Shown here piece by piece: positions 8,933 through 18,300 of a stretch of 64,000 nucleotides of DNA. This DNA comes from Hymenobacter rubripertinctus (GTDB lineage Bacteria > Bacteroidota > Bacteroidia > Cytophagales > Hymenobacteraceae): assembly GCF_003583925.1 (NCBI RefSeq), contig NZ_QYCN01000009.1:51183-115182 (forward strand). Reading direction: 5' to 3'. The notes below the pieces were generated by a model. The model had not been told where the DNA came from and did not search any database. It saw only the letters and a list, made by a program, of their open reading frames with translations. Within the stretch, counting starts at the first letter, position 1. The number at the start of each line of letters is the position of its first letter. The position numbers and the translations under genes are program-made.

Positions 8933-9113
8933 TGCCTACGGGGTAGGTGACTGAATGTAGGCTGGTTAGGCCGGGTACAAGGGCGGCAAAATTCGGAAAT
9001 ATTCCGCTCTCCAACAAACCCGCTTCCGGAAAGGTGCGCAAGGTACGGGAATGTGAGTTGCCAGCCCTTCAACCAACAACTAAGCACCACCAGCACATTC
9101 AACTAATTCCCGC

Positions 9114-9121
9114 TACTTTTG
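9114..9121 (+). promoter_or_regulatory. Bacteroidota -7 promoter element for ndk
   Basis: TACTTTTG matches the Bacteroidota sigma-A -7 consensus TAnnTTTG exactly and lies 46 bases before the ndk ATG. No convincing -33 TTTG is visible. Confidence 0.55.
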
Positions 9122-9167
9122 CGGCCGCAAACTCCGCGCAATTTCACTTCAACTAATATACTGCCCA

Positions 9168-9587
9168 ATGGCCACGAACCGCACGTTCACGATGATTAAG
9201 CCCGATGCTACCCAGGACAACCACATTGGTGGCATCCTGAGCATGATTGAAGCAGGTGGCTTCCGCATCGTTGCCCTGAAAAAAGTACAGCTGACGGCCG
9301 AGCGCGCCGGCAAATTCTACGAAGTACACAGCGAGCGTCCCTTCTACAACGACCTGGTGTCGTACATGTCGTCGGGTCCTATTGTAGCCGCCATCCTGGA
9401 GAAGGACAACGCCGTGGCGGATTTCCGCACCCTGATTGGCGCTACCAACCCCGCCCAGGCCGCCGAAGGCACCATCCGGAAGAAGTATGCCAAGAGCATC
9501 GAAGCCAACGCCGTGCACGGTTCCGATTCCGACGAGAACGCCCAGATTGAAGGCGACTTCTACTTCTCGGCCGACGAGCAGTTCTAG
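9168..9587 (+). CDS. ndk: Nucleoside-diphosphate kinase
   Basis: The enzyme moves the gamma phosphate of ATP to other nucleoside diphosphates through a phosphohistidine. The 139-residue protein has normal length. It shows the N-terminal TFTMIKPDA strand, the GPIVAAIL segment, the nucleotide-binding [15 protein letters not shown] stretch, and the active-site histidine in NAVHGSDS (residue about 116). The gene stands alone, with its own promoter and a strong terminator at 9780. Confidence 0.96.
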   Translation: MATNRTFTMIKPDATQDNHIGGILSMIEAGGFRIVALKKVQLTAERAGKFYEVHSERPFYNDLVSYMSSGPIVAAILEKDNAVADFRTLIGATNPAQAAEGTIRKKYAKSIEANAVHGSDSDENAQIEGDFYFSADEQF

Positions 9588-9599
9588 GTTTCCGGAGCT

Positions 9600-9763
9600 G
9601 TTAGCCAGCAGGGCAAACGCATGAACAGGAAGCCCTGGCGTTTCTGATGAGTGAGGGTACTTTTGCGCAATCCATTCTTAGGCTCGCTCCTTCCTGAAGG
9701 GCCTTCAAACGCGGCAAATGTATTCGACGATTTGTTCATGCGTTTGCCCTGGTTAGCCAGCAG
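9600..9763. repeat. Inverted repeat element with flanking 12-bp direct repeats
   Basis: The 18 bases at 9609-9626 are the exact reverse complement of 9734-9751. The 12-mer GTTAGCCAGCAG begins the element at 9600 and recurs in the same orientation at 9752, so inverted arms are bracketed by direct repeats. The interior (about 107 bases) has no gene. The layout resembles a miniature transposable element, but no transposase is nearby. Confidence 0.65.
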
Positions 9764-9779
9764 CTTTCCGGTCTGAACC

Positions 9780-9821
9780 AAAAAAGAACCCGCCGTGCAC
9801 CAGCACGGCGGGTTCTTTTTT
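9780..9821. terminator. Bidirectional terminator between ndk and the nucleoside permease
   Basis: The 19 bases at 9780-9798 pair perfectly with 9803-9821 around an ACCA loop. The stem starts with AAAAAA and ends with TTTTTT, so it works on both strands for the two convergent genes. Confidence 0.92.
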
Positions 9822-9867
9822 GAAATGAGGATGAGTACTGAAAAAGCTAACAGCCAGCAGCTCAGCA

Positions 9868-11157
9868 CTAAGCTTGCTCGATGCTGAGCAGGGGTTCCAC
9901 TTCCTCTACATGGTCGGCTACCAGCTGGGGGTTGTGCTTGTGCTTGAAGAGGATGACGAACAGCACGGCAATGATGAGGGCGTAGGCCGCGAAAGCCAGC
10001 CAGATGCTGTGCCAGTCCTTCACGCCGTTGGCAGCGGTGAAGTAGCGCTCAATCACGATGCCGCTCACGGAGCTGCCCAGCACCGCACCGAAGCCGTTGG
10101 TCATCATCATGAACAGGCCCTGGGCGCTGGCCCGGATGGAGGAAGCCGTCTGGGTTTCCACGAACAGCGAGCCCGAGATGTTGAAGAAGTCGAAGGCCAT
10201 GCCGTACACGATGCAGGACATAATGATCATCCAAAGGCCCGAGCCCGGGTCGCCGTAGGCAAACAGGCCAAAGCGCAGCACCCAGGCCACCATGCTGAAA
10301 AACATGACCTGCTTGATACCGAAGCGGCGCAGAAAGAACGGAATAGCCAGAATGAAGAGCGTTTCCGAAATCTGGGAGATGGACATGATGATGGCCGGAT
10401 AGCGCACGGCCAGGGTGCCCTGGTAAGCCGGATTCTGGTCGAAATCGTGCAGGAAGGTGTCGCCGTAGGCGTTGGTGAGCTGCAAGGCCGCGCCTAGTAG
10501 CAGGGCGAACAGGAAGAAAACGAGCATTTTGGGGTCGCGCAGCAGGGCAAACGACTTCAGGCCCAGCACATCCACCAACGAGCGACTTGGGGTGTCGCGG
10601 GCAGTGGGGGGGCACTTGGGCAGCGTGAAGGAGTAGAAGCCCAGCAGGAAGGCCGCGCCGGCCGCGATGTAGAACTGGCTGGCCGACTTCTCGAAGCCCA
10701 GCAAACTCACCGTCCACATGGCCACGATGAAGCCGATGGTGCCCCACACCCGGATGGGCGGGTAATCCTTCACCACATCGAGCCCCTCGCGCTTGAGCAC
10801 CGAATACGACACGGCAATGGACAGGGCCAGCGTGGGCATATAGAAAATCATGTTCAGCAGAATCACCCAGAAGAAGGTGCTGGGGTCGGCCACCATCGGA
10901 ATGGTGCACAGCACCACGCCGCCCAGAATATGCAGCACCCCGTAGAGCTTCTCGGCATTGATCCACTTATCGGCCACGATGCCCATGAGCGAGGGCATGA
11001 AGATGGAGGCAATGCCCATGGTGGAGAAAATGGCCCCGAACTCGGACCCCGACCACTGCTTGGTCTGGAACCAGTAGGCCCCGATGGTAATCAGCCACGA
11101 GCCCCAGATAAAAAACTGTAAAAAGCTCAGAATAATGAGACGCAGCTTGGTGCTCAT
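9868..11157 (-). CDS. MFS nucleoside permease (NupG family)
   Basis: The 429-residue membrane protein has about twelve hydrophobic segments and the NupG/XapB features near the start (LSFLQFFIWGSWLITIGAYW, then MGIASIFMPSLMGIVADKW). It probably brings nucleosides into the cell by proton symport. The start at 11157 (MSTKLRLIIL) puts the first helix directly at the N-terminus; an upstream in-frame ATG at 11190 adds an unlikely polar leader. A near-consensus promoter element (TATCTTTA, minus strand) lies at 11202-11209. Salvage would fit the convergent ndk, but no operon links them. Other sugar MFS assignments are less likely. Confidence 0.82.
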   Translation of the reverse strand: MSTKLRLIILSFLQFFIWGSWLITIGAYWFQTKQWSGSEFGAIFSTMGIASIFMPSLMGIVADKWINAEKLYGVLHILGGVVLCTIPMVADPSTFFWVILLNMIFYMPTLALSIAVSYSVLKREGLDVVKDYPPIRVWGTIGFIVAMWTVSLLGFEKSASQFYIAAGAAFLLGFYSFTLPKCPPTARDTPSRSLVDVLGLKSFALLRDPKMLVFFLFALLLGAALQLTNAYGDTFLHDFDQNPAYQGTLAVRYPAIIMSISQISETLFILAIPFFLRRFGIKQVMFFSMVAWVLRFGLFAYGDPGSGLWMIIMSCIVYGMAFDFFNISGSLFVETQTASSIRASAQGLFMMMTNGFGAVLGSSVSGIVIERYFTAANGVKDWHSIWLAFAAYALIIAVLFVILFKHKHNPQLVADHVEEVEPLLSIEQA

Positions 11158-11300
11158 GCGGGTTCGGGTTGAGAAAAGTGGGGGGAACACAATTGGGACC
11201 CTAAAGATAGAGAAATCTAGCGGGCGAAATAGGTGCTTAGTTGAGTTTCCGCCCCCCTCACACCGTGCCGAAAATGAGCAGAAGCCCGATGCGTAAACGC

Positions 11301-11333
11301 AAAACGCCCCCCGGCCAGACTGACCGGGGGGCG
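11301..11333 (-). terminator. Terminator of the alkene reductase gene
   Basis: On the minus strand CGCCCCCCGG (11333-11324) pairs with CCGGGGGGCG (11314-11305) and is followed by TTTT. It lies 28 bases past the stop at 11362. Confidence 0.8.
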
Positions 11334-11361
11334 GTGATACCGGCGGCGTGGGCCGCCGCGG

Positions 11362-12471
11362 TTACGCCTGAACCGAAGTTTCGGCCAGGGCCGGGTAATC
11401 GGTGTAGCCTTGGTGGAAACCCTCGGGGCCGGGGGCGTAGAACGTGCTTTCGTCGCCTTTGGCCAGGGGGACCTGCTGCTCAAAACGAGCCGCCAGATCG
11501 GGGTTACTAATGTAGTCGCGGCCGAAGGCCACGAGGTCGGCGCGGCCTTTTTGCAGCTCGGCCTGGGCCTGCTCGGCGTTGTATTCGCCGCACAGGATGA
11601 GCGTGTTGGTAAACTTGGCGCGGAGGCCGTCGATGGTGGCGACGCACTTGGCGGCTACCTCCGGGCTCTGCTGGTTGATGAGGTGCAGGTAGACCAGATC
11701 GAGCTTTTGTAGTTCGGTGGCCAGGTGCTCATACAGCGCGTCGATGTCGTCGTAGAGGGCCATATCGTTGAACGTGCTCCAGGGCGAGAGGCGGATACCG
11801 GTGCGCTCGGCCCCGATGGCGGCGGCCGTGGCCTCGGCTACTTCCAGCACGAAGCGGGCGCGGTTTTCCAGGCTGCCCCCGTACTCGTCGGTGCGCTGGT
11901 TGGAGTGGGGATTCAGGAACTGTTCGAGCAGGTAGCCGTTGGCAGCGTGCAGCTCCACACCATCAAAACCGGCCTCGATGGCCAGCTTGGCGGCCTGCAC
12001 GAAATCCTGGACCAGTGCCTTTACTTCGGCCGTGGTCAGGGCGCGGGGCGTGGGCTGGGGCTGCATCTGCTGCTGGTCGGTCCACATGTCGCCGGCGGCG
12101 GCAATGGCCGAAGGGGCCACCATTTCGGTGCCCTCGGGCATGTTCAGGGGGTGCGATACCCGGCCGGTGTGCATAAACTGCACGAAAATCCGGCCCTCCT
12201 GGGCGTGCACGGCGTCGGTTACCAGTTTCCAGCCGGCTACCTGCTCTTGGTTGAACAGGCCGGGAATGCGGGCGTAGCCCAGGCCGTTGGCGGAGGGCGA
12301 AGTGCCTTCGGTGATGATGAGGCCGGCCGTGGCCCGCTGGGCGTAGTACTCGGCCATCAGCGGGCCGGGCACGTTGGCCAGCGCGCGGGCGCGCGTCATG
12401 GGGGCCATGGCGAGGTGGTTGCGGAGGGTAAGCGGGCCGAGTGGGGCCGAAGAAAGAAGGGTAGCAGACAT
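11362..12471 (-). CDS. Old yellow enzyme-family alkene reductase
   Basis: The 369-residue flavoprotein belongs to the old yellow enzyme/NemA group, which reduces activated C=C bonds with NAD(P)H and FMN. The TIM barrel shows APLGPLTLRNHLAMAPMTR at the N-terminus, QFMHTGRVSHP, AIEAGFDGVELHAANGYLLE with the substrate-binding His-Ala-Ala-Asn, the QRTDEYGGSLENRARF motif, and GRADLVAFGRDYISNPDL near the C-terminus. The ATG at 12471 fits the family start; the open frame continues upstream to 12588 without conserved sequence. The physiological substrate cannot be told from sequence. Confidence 0.92.
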   Translation of the reverse strand: MSATLLSSAPLGPLTLRNHLAMAPMTRARALANVPGPLMAEYYAQRATAGLIITEGTSPSANGLGYARIPGLFNQEQVAGWKLVTDAVHAQEGRIFVQFMHTGRVSHPLNMPEGTEMVAPSAIAAAGDMWTDQQQMQPQPTPRALTTAEVKALVQDFVQAAKLAIEAGFDGVELHAANGYLLEQFLNPHSNQRTDEYGGSLENRARFVLEVAEATAAAIGAERTGIRLSPWSTFNDMALYDDIDALYEHLATELQKLDLVYLHLINQQSPEVAAKCVATIDGLRAKFTNTLILCGEYNAEQAQAELQKGRADLVAFGRDYISNPDLAARFEQQVPLAKGDESTFYAPGPEGFHQGYTDYPALAETSVQA

Positions 12472-12586
12472 GAGTCGGAGTGAATTAAATTCTGTGTAGG
12501 TACACGAACTGGGGTAAAGCCTTCCGCCCCGCAAAATGTTTCGCCCCGAAGGCAGTTGCCCCGGCCAACAGGTGCCAGTAAACAGC

Positions 12587-12621
12587 AAAAAGCCCCCATC
12601 TTATCCAGACGGAGGCTTTTT
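12587..12621 (-). terminator. Terminator of sodA
   Basis: AAAAAGCC at 12587-12594 pairs with GGCTTTTT at 12614-12621, about 20 bases past the sodA stop. The A and T runs allow function on either strand. Confidence 0.75.
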
Positions 12622-12640
12622 GAATGTGAAAATCGGCAGG

Positions 12641-13246
12641 CTAAGCCGCCTGGAAGCGCTTGTTCACTTCCGCCCAGTTGATGAGGTTAAAGAAGGCAGC
12701 AATATAGTCGGGACGCTTGTTCTGGTACTTGAGGTAGTAAGCGTGCTCCCACACATCGAGGCCCAGCACGGGAGTGCCTTTGCAGCCGGTGTCGGGCATC
12801 AGCGGGTTGTCCTGGTTGGGCGTGGAGCAAATCTGCACCGATCCATCGGCCTGCTTGCAGAGCCAGGCCCAGCCGGAGCCGAAGCGGGTGGCAGCGGCCT
12901 TGGCGAATTCTTCCTTGAACTTCTCATAGCTGCCGAACGACTCGGTGATGGCCTCGCCCACGGCTCCGGTGGCCTCGCCGCCGCCGTTGGGGCCGAGTAC
13001 CGTCCAGAACAGCGAATGGTTGAAGTGGCCACCGCCATTGTTGCGCACCGCCGCCGGAGCCGAGGCAATATTTTGCATCAGGTCCTCGAGGCTCTTGCCT
13101 TCCAGCTCGGTGCCGGCTACGGCATTGTTAAGGTTGGTAACGTAGGCCTGGTGGTGTTTGCTATGGTGAATCTCCATGGTCTGGGCATCAATATGCGGTT
13201 CCAGGGCGGAGTAGTCGTAGGGCAGTTGGGGCAGTTCGAAAGCCAT
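12641..13246 (-). CDS. sodA: Superoxide dismutase (Mn/Fe type)
   Basis: The enzyme dismutates superoxide to oxygen and hydrogen peroxide. The 201-residue cytosolic protein has the full fold. Metal ligands are visible: His in [13 protein letters not shown] (about residue 27), His in [11 protein letters not shown] (about 79), and Asp and His in [21 protein letters not shown] (about 161 and 165). The second-shell GSGWAWL motif is present. There is no signal peptide. Metal preference cannot be fixed by eye; Mn- or cambialistic use is typical in this phylum. Confidence 0.95.
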   Translation of the reverse strand: MAFELPQLPYDYSALEPHIDAQTMEIHHSKHHQAYVTNLNNAVAGTELEGKSLEDLMQNIASAPAAVRNNGGGHFNHSLFWTVLGPNGGGEATGAVGEAITESFGSYEKFKEEFAKAAATRFGSGWAWLCKQADGSVQICSTPNQDNPLMPDTGCKGTPVLGLDVWEHAYYLKYQNKRPDYIAAFFNLINWAEVNKRFQAA

Positions 13247-13366
13247 AGTAGAAAGGGTTGATTGGTGAATGAGGGAGAGAGACAGGGCGTCGGTAAGCCT
13301 CAGGCCTCCCGACTATATACAACCGCCGCAGCCGGTGCAGGGTTACGGTAGCCGCCTAAAAGTAGC

Positions 13367-13813
13367 CTATTTCCGCTTCTGGGCGAAGAACTCCCGCATC
13401 AGCTCCTCGCTCTCGGGGGCCAGAATCCCGCTGACTACCTCGGCCCTGGGGTGCAGCAGGCGGCCGTGGCGGCGGTAGCCGAATTTGGGCTCGGCCGCGC
13501 CGTATACCACCCGCCGCACCTGGGCCCAGGCGCTGGCTCCGGCGCACATCACGCAGGGCTCCACCGTTACGTAGAGGGTGCAGTCGTGCAGGTATTTGTT
13601 GCCGAGGTGGTTGGCGGCGGCCGTCAGGGCCAGCATTTCGGCGTGGGCCGTCACGTCCTGGAGCTTCTCGGTCTGGTTGTAGGCCCGGGCGATGATGCGC
13701 TTGTCGAGCACCACCACGGCCCCAATCGGAATTTCGTCCTCCTCAAATGCGTAGCGCGCCTGCTTGAGCGCCTCCCGCATATACTGCTCGTCGGAATACA
13801 GGGAAAGGGTCAT
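13367..13813 (-). CDS. tadA: tRNA-specific adenosine deaminase (A34 to I34)
   Basis: TadA converts the wobble adenosine of tRNA-Arg(ACG) to inosine. The 148-residue protein carries the cytidine-deaminase zinc motifs HAEMLAL (ligand His and catalytic Glu) and PCVMCAGA (two ligand Cys). The N-terminus YMREALKQARYAFEEDEIPIG and the PHLG-like NHLGNKYLHDCTLYVT region are typical of TadA rather than of guanine deaminase. The length is normal. Confidence 0.92.
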   Translation of the reverse strand: MTLSLYSDEQYMREALKQARYAFEEDEIPIGAVVVLDKRIIARAYNQTEKLQDVTAHAEMLALTAAANHLGNKYLHDCTLYVTVEPCVMCAGASAWAQVRRVVYGAAEPKFGYRRHGRLLHPRAEVVSGILAPESEELMREFFAQKRK

Positions 13814-13858
13814 TCGGCAGGGGTTGGAAAGTGGGCAAGTCTAGAAGTTAGAAAGTTA

Positions 13859-13899
13859 AAAGACCGTCATAGTGAGCTTGTCGAAGCATGACGGTCTTT
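13859..13899. repeat. Hairpin of the GTCAT...ATGAC repeat family
   Basis: AAAGACCGTCAT (13859-13870) pairs exactly with ATGACGGTCTTT (13888-13899). The loop carries TGAGCTTGTCGAAGC, a form of the palindrome found elsewhere in the window. It lies upstream of tadA and downstream of the gene at 13957-14526, where it may also end transcription. Confidence 0.75.
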
Positions 13900-13956
13900 G
13901 AATTCGGGCTGCTCTTCAACTTCCCGACTTTCTGACTTCCCAACTTATAAACTCCG

Positions 13957-14526
13957 TCACTTCAACACCACGCTGCTCATAATTTCGCGGGCCGTGGGCT
14001 GCCACTGGGCCTGCTCATCGGCAGGCGCATCGAAGGTAAACACGTAGAGCTGGTCGCCCTCAATGGCATACTGCACGAACTGATACTTGCGGATGGGGGC
14101 CAGTGTGCCGCCGCGGCGGTTGTCGGTTACGCTCGACACGAATTCGAGTACCACGAAGTCGCGCTTGTTGATGGTCTGGATGTCTTCGCGCAGGAACTTC
14201 ACCTTGCCGTACATATTCTGAATGCTGGCCTTGTAAATCTTGAGCAGCAGGGCATAGTCGCGGTTGCTGAAGGTGGTGGGTTTCTGGGCCACGCTCATAT
14301 CCACGCGGCCGTTGAGGCTGGTGAACACGGCCAGCGGCCGGCGCTGGGCGGGGTATTTGGCCGCAATGCCGTCGTCGGGCAGGGCCGCGAAACCTTCGGG
14401 TACCCCAATCGTGAGGTTCTTGGCTACAGTAGTCTTCCTGAGCTTGGGGCCGTCGGCGAAAGCAACCAGGGCGGCCAGCAACAGCAACAGCGGGGCGAAG
14501 CGGAAAAAGCGGAAAGCAGCGGACAT
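13957..14526 (-). CDS. Secreted protein of unknown function (PsbP-like fold possible)
   Basis: The 189-residue product has a signal peptide (LLLLLAALVAFA, cleavage near residue 23). The mature part reads like a small beta-alpha domain of the PsbP/Mog1 type: LTIGVPEGFAALPDD at its start, VDMSVAQKPTTF, FVVLEFVSS, YQFVQYAIEGDQLYVFTFD and a closing amphipathic helix REIMSSVV. I do not recognise a specific family. The ATG at 14526 is chosen for the signal peptide; the frame extends to 14586. It is preceded by another small secreted protein and the two may be co-expressed, although a hairpin lies between them. Confidence 0.75.
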   Translation of the reverse strand: MSAAFRFFRFAPLLLLLAALVAFADGPKLRKTTVAKNLTIGVPEGFAALPDDGIAAKYPAQRRPLAVFTSLNGRVDMSVAQKPTTFSNRDYALLLKIYKASIQNMYGKVKFLREDIQTINKRDFVVLEFVSSVTDNRRGGTLAPIRKYQFVQYAIEGDQLYVFTFDAPADEQAQWQPTAREIMSSVVLK

Positions 14527-14583
14527 GGCAGATAGCAGGGTAAACAGGAAACGAAACCGGCCCGAAAAGCAGCCGGCAGAAAA

Positions 14584-14616
14584 CACAAAGCTCCGAAGTC
14601 AGAACGACTCCGGAGC
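14584..14616 (-). terminator. Terminator of the secreted protein gene 14671-15129
   Basis: On the minus strand GCTCCGGAGTC (14616-14606) pairs with GACTTCGGAGC (14600-14590, one mismatch) and is followed by TTTGTGTTTT. Confidence 0.7.
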
Positions 14617-14670
14617 CGAAAACCGGGTTGCCCACCCGAAAAGCCGGGCTGAAGCCGCCGGCCCGGGAGC

Positions 14671-15129
14671 CTAGCGCCGCTTTTTGCGGCTGGTGGTGGC
14701 TACCGAGGGGTATTTGATCATCACCTTCTTCCAGTACACATAGTTGCCGGTTTTGGCCTCTACCAGGTACGTGCCGGCCGGAATGCGGCCCAGGTCCACG
14801 GGCTCACCGGTGTTGTTCTGCGGGTCCAGCTCGGTGCTGTACACTGCCTGCTTCTTGTAGTTGGTAACGGTGAGCGTGCCGGGTTTGGTGAACTGCTGGG
14901 TGAAGCTGAGCATGATGCTCTTGCCCCCCGAAGCCGGGAAAACATCAATGCCCGACAGCGTTTCCACGCGCTTGATGGGGCCGTTGAGCACGATGGGCTC
15001 CACGTCGCTCTTGGCCTTTACCTCGGTGCCGTCGGCAGCTTTGGTTTTAGTCTTGATTTTGGTCTGGGCCTGAGCGGCCGAGAAGGAGAGCAGCGTGGCG
15101 GAGAGGGCGAGTAGAACGGAACGTTTCAT
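14671..15129 (-). CDS. Small secreted protein with sorting-domain-like beta fold
   Basis: The 152-residue product has a signal peptide ending SAAQAQ (about residue 19). The C-terminal 80 residues (GTLTVTNYKKQAVYSTEL, DLGRIPAGTYLVEAKTGN, YWKKVMIKYPS) resemble the T9SS type A sorting domain pattern, but they end in a basic tail RKKRR, which is unusual for a cleavable sorting signal. Almost the entire mature protein is this domain, so it may be a free-standing domain rather than a cargo tag. The start at 15129 is chosen for the signal peptide. Function unknown. Confidence 0.7.
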   Translation of the reverse strand: MKRSVLLALSATLLSFSAAQAQTKIKTKTKAADGTEVKAKSDVEPIVLNGPIKRVETLSGIDVFPASGGKSIMLSFTQQFTKPGTLTVTNYKKQAVYSTELDPQNNTGEPVDLGRIPAGTYLVEAKTGNYVYWKKVMIKYPSVATTSRKKRR

Positions 15130-15276
15130 ATCGAAGGAAGAAGGCAGAAAGTCAGGAAAAAAATCGGTGCTGCCCTTCCCTTTACAGAAGTCAGGCCAAA
15201 TATGTTGACTTCCCAGAGAAAGGCCGGATTCGGGGCGTGTAAGGGTTACAAGAGAATGGATACAGGAAAACAACGA

Positions 15277-15324
15277 CAAAAAGAGCGTGTGATGCTGCGA
15301 CTTCGCTCCGCATGACACGCTCTT
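15277..15324 (-). terminator. Terminator downstream of the ABC permease-peptidase gene
   Basis: On the minus strand AAGAGCGTGT (15324-15315) pairs with ACACGCTCTT (15290-15281) and is followed by TTTTG. The loop contains CATGCGGAGCGAAG, a piece of the dispersed GTCAT palindrome family. Confidence 0.75.
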
Positions 15325-15360
15325 ATTATTGCCCACGGGCTGCTGGCTGCTTCCTGCGCG

Positions 15361-18300
15361 CTACTTCTCTATGGTCACCGTTTTCAGGTTGTCGTCGGGG
15401 GTGCGGTCGATGAGCAAGTTGTAGGGGTCGATGCCGGCCTTTTCGGGCTTCCCGGAGACGACCAAGCTGACGCGGGTGGTACCGGCCCGAAACCGCCGCT
15501 TCTGGCGGTACAAGGGCACATCCTGCCACTGGCCGTTGATTTTCCGGCGGGCCAGCACGGCCACATCAACCAGGTCGTTCATCTGTTGGGCCGGGCGTTC
15601 GTTGCCGGCGCTGTCGGCGTACACTTTCTTGGCGCTCAGTACCATATCCACGCGGTAGCGGCCGTCGGGCAGCTGGCGGGCGGTTACGGAGTCAGCCTTG
15701 TTCTCGTAGAGCGTGATGCGCTCGAACATATCCGGGAGCAGGTACTGCAACGAATCGGGCGTTACCTGGCGGAACTCGCGCAGCAAATCCAGCGACGTGG
15801 TGTAGGGCGGCGGCTGGAACTTTACCTTGTTCAGGTAAGTGCTCAGGGCCTGGTTCACCTGGGCTTCGCCGAGGTAGTCGGCGAGGGCATACATCACCAC
15901 CGAGCCCTTGCGGTAGTGGATGTACTGCTGGTTTTCGACCCGGTAGAGGGGCTGCTCGGCCACGCGCTCGGTGCTGCGGCCGCGCAGGTAGGCATCGAGC
16001 TCGTACTTGAGGAACTTGCGCATGCGCTCCGCCCCGTACTTCTGCTTCATCACCATCAGGGCCGAGTATTGCGAAAGGGTTTCCGATAGCAGCGTGGAGC
16101 CCTGGGCGGCGGCCCCAATCACCTGGTGCGCCCACCACTGGTGCGCCACCTCGTGGGCCGTTACGTAGTAGGGGTAGTCCACGTCTTTGGGGTCGGTGGT
16201 GTCTACTTTGGCAATGAAACCGATGTTTTCTGAGAACGGAATGGTGTTCGGGAAGGCCTGAGCGAAGGCCGAGTAGCCCGGAAACTCCACGATGCGTACC
16301 TGCCGGTGCTGGTAGGGGCCAAAATTTTTGGTGTAGTAGCTCAGCGCGTCCTGCACCCCGCGCACCATCCGGTTCAGGTTGTACTCGTGGCCGGGCTGGT
16401 AGTAAATCGTGATGGCCACGTTCTGCCACTTGGCGTGGTGCTCGGCATAGCGGGCCGACTGAAACGAGTAGAAATCCAGGATGGGCGCGTCCATGGTGTA
16501 GCGGAAGTAGCGGCGGCCGTTGGCGGTCCACTCCTTTTGCAGGTAGCCGGGAGCCAGGGCCAGCTGGTCGGGCACGGTGCTCACGGTGGCGGCAAAGCGC
16601 ACCCAATCGGCGTCGGCGGCAATGTAGGTGTTGGCGCGGGCGGTGGTGTCTTCGAGGCGGGCCATGCGCAGCTTGGGTTTAAGGCCGAACTTCTTGCGGG
16701 CGCTTTCCTCGCTCAGCTCCGCCTCTTTGTTGTAGCCGATGTGGGGCAGGGTGCCATTATTCACGAACGTGCCGTTGGCCACAATGCCCGTGCGTTGGGT
16801 GTTCTGCTCGAACCCGGGCGCATCGTAGTACAAATCGAAATCCAGCGCCAGCGAGTCGCCGGGGGCCAGGGGCCGGGGCAGGCGCTGCACGTAGAAGCCC
16901 AGCACGGAATCGGCCACCACGGCGATAGTGCCGCCCGCCCCGAGCTGCATTTTGCGGATGCGCACGTCTTCGGGCAGGTTCAGAATCACGGTGTCGAGGG
17001 CGGCGGCGGTTTTGTTGCGCAGCCAGTACTGGCCCCGCACCCGGGCTTCCTGCTGCGCCGGAAACAGGTCTACCTGCACATCCACGGCCACAATGCGGGG
17101 CTGGGGCGTGCGGTGGTAGCGGCCGTACTGCTGCTCGTACTGCACGGTGAGCTGCTGGCGCGCCTTGCTGCCGCGGTAGGTGTTGAGCACGTTGGTGTTG
17201 TAGAAAATCCAGGTGCCCACAGCCCCGAAGCCCAATAGCGCCACCAGCAGGGCCGCCCGGGCGGGGCCGGTAAAGCGGCGCCCGGCCAGTGCGCGGCGGG
17301 TATGCCAGTCGGTTTCCGAGCCGCGCACCCACAGCAGGTTGGCCACCACGGCCAGGGCCACGGCCAGCAGACCCCAATAGAGCTTGAACCATAGGTAGGG
17401 TCCCACGAAATGGCCGAACCCGTTCATGTCGGAGTAGCGGATACCGGAATCGGCGCCATAAATCAGCAGGTTGTGCTCCAGCCCCATTTGCCCGGCAAAA
17501 ATCGTGAATACGTAGTAGAGCACCATCACGAAGTGACCCAGGTACTTGTTGTTGACGACGACCTGCACCACCACGGCCAGTACCACCACCAGCCAGTAAT
17601 CCACCAGCTTCAGCCCGAACAGCCAGCGCAGGTACAGCCCGATTTCGAGGTGGGTGTAGCCCGACACGAGTTGGGTGCCGATGCCGAACACCAGCACGAT
17701 GAACAGCAGCACTACCGGTACCAGCAGCAGGGCCGTGAGCTTGCTGGCAAACGGCACCCAGTTAGGAATAGGCAGCGCGTCGTGCATCTGGTGGAGGCGG
17801 GCGTCGCGCTCCTTCCACACCAGCTCCCCGGCGTAAAACGTGACGATGGCCAGCACGAACAGCGAGAATGAGCCCGACAGAATCTGAATCACCTGGGCCG
17901 TAACCGGGTAGGTGCTGGTGTCGAAAATCTTCCCGATTTGCAGGGCCGCGGCCAGCAGAAATGCCAGCCCGGCCGCCACAATGGCGATAAAGTAGGGGCT
18001 GCGCAGCACGTCGCGCAGGCTCAGCCAGGTCAGGCGCAGATACTGGCGGAAGTACTGGGCGAAGCCGAACTGCTGGCTCACGGCCGGTAGGGCCACGGCC
18101 ACCGGGGCCGCCACTACGCCGGGCGCGGCCTGGGGCCGGCTGCGCTTAGCACTGCCCGTAGCGCCCTGCTCGAAGCGGAAGCGCAGGTAGCAGAAGGCGA
18201 ACAGCAGCAAACCCACGCCCAGCCACAGCAGCCGGTTGAGGCCCAGCAGCCCGGTGGGCCAAAGCAGGCGCACGTTCTTTTCTACCGGCGTCCAGTACTT

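Noticed and set aside
9600..9763. Insertion sequence after ndk
   Set aside because: The interior is too short for a transposase and contains no coding frame, so only a miniature element could be claimed.
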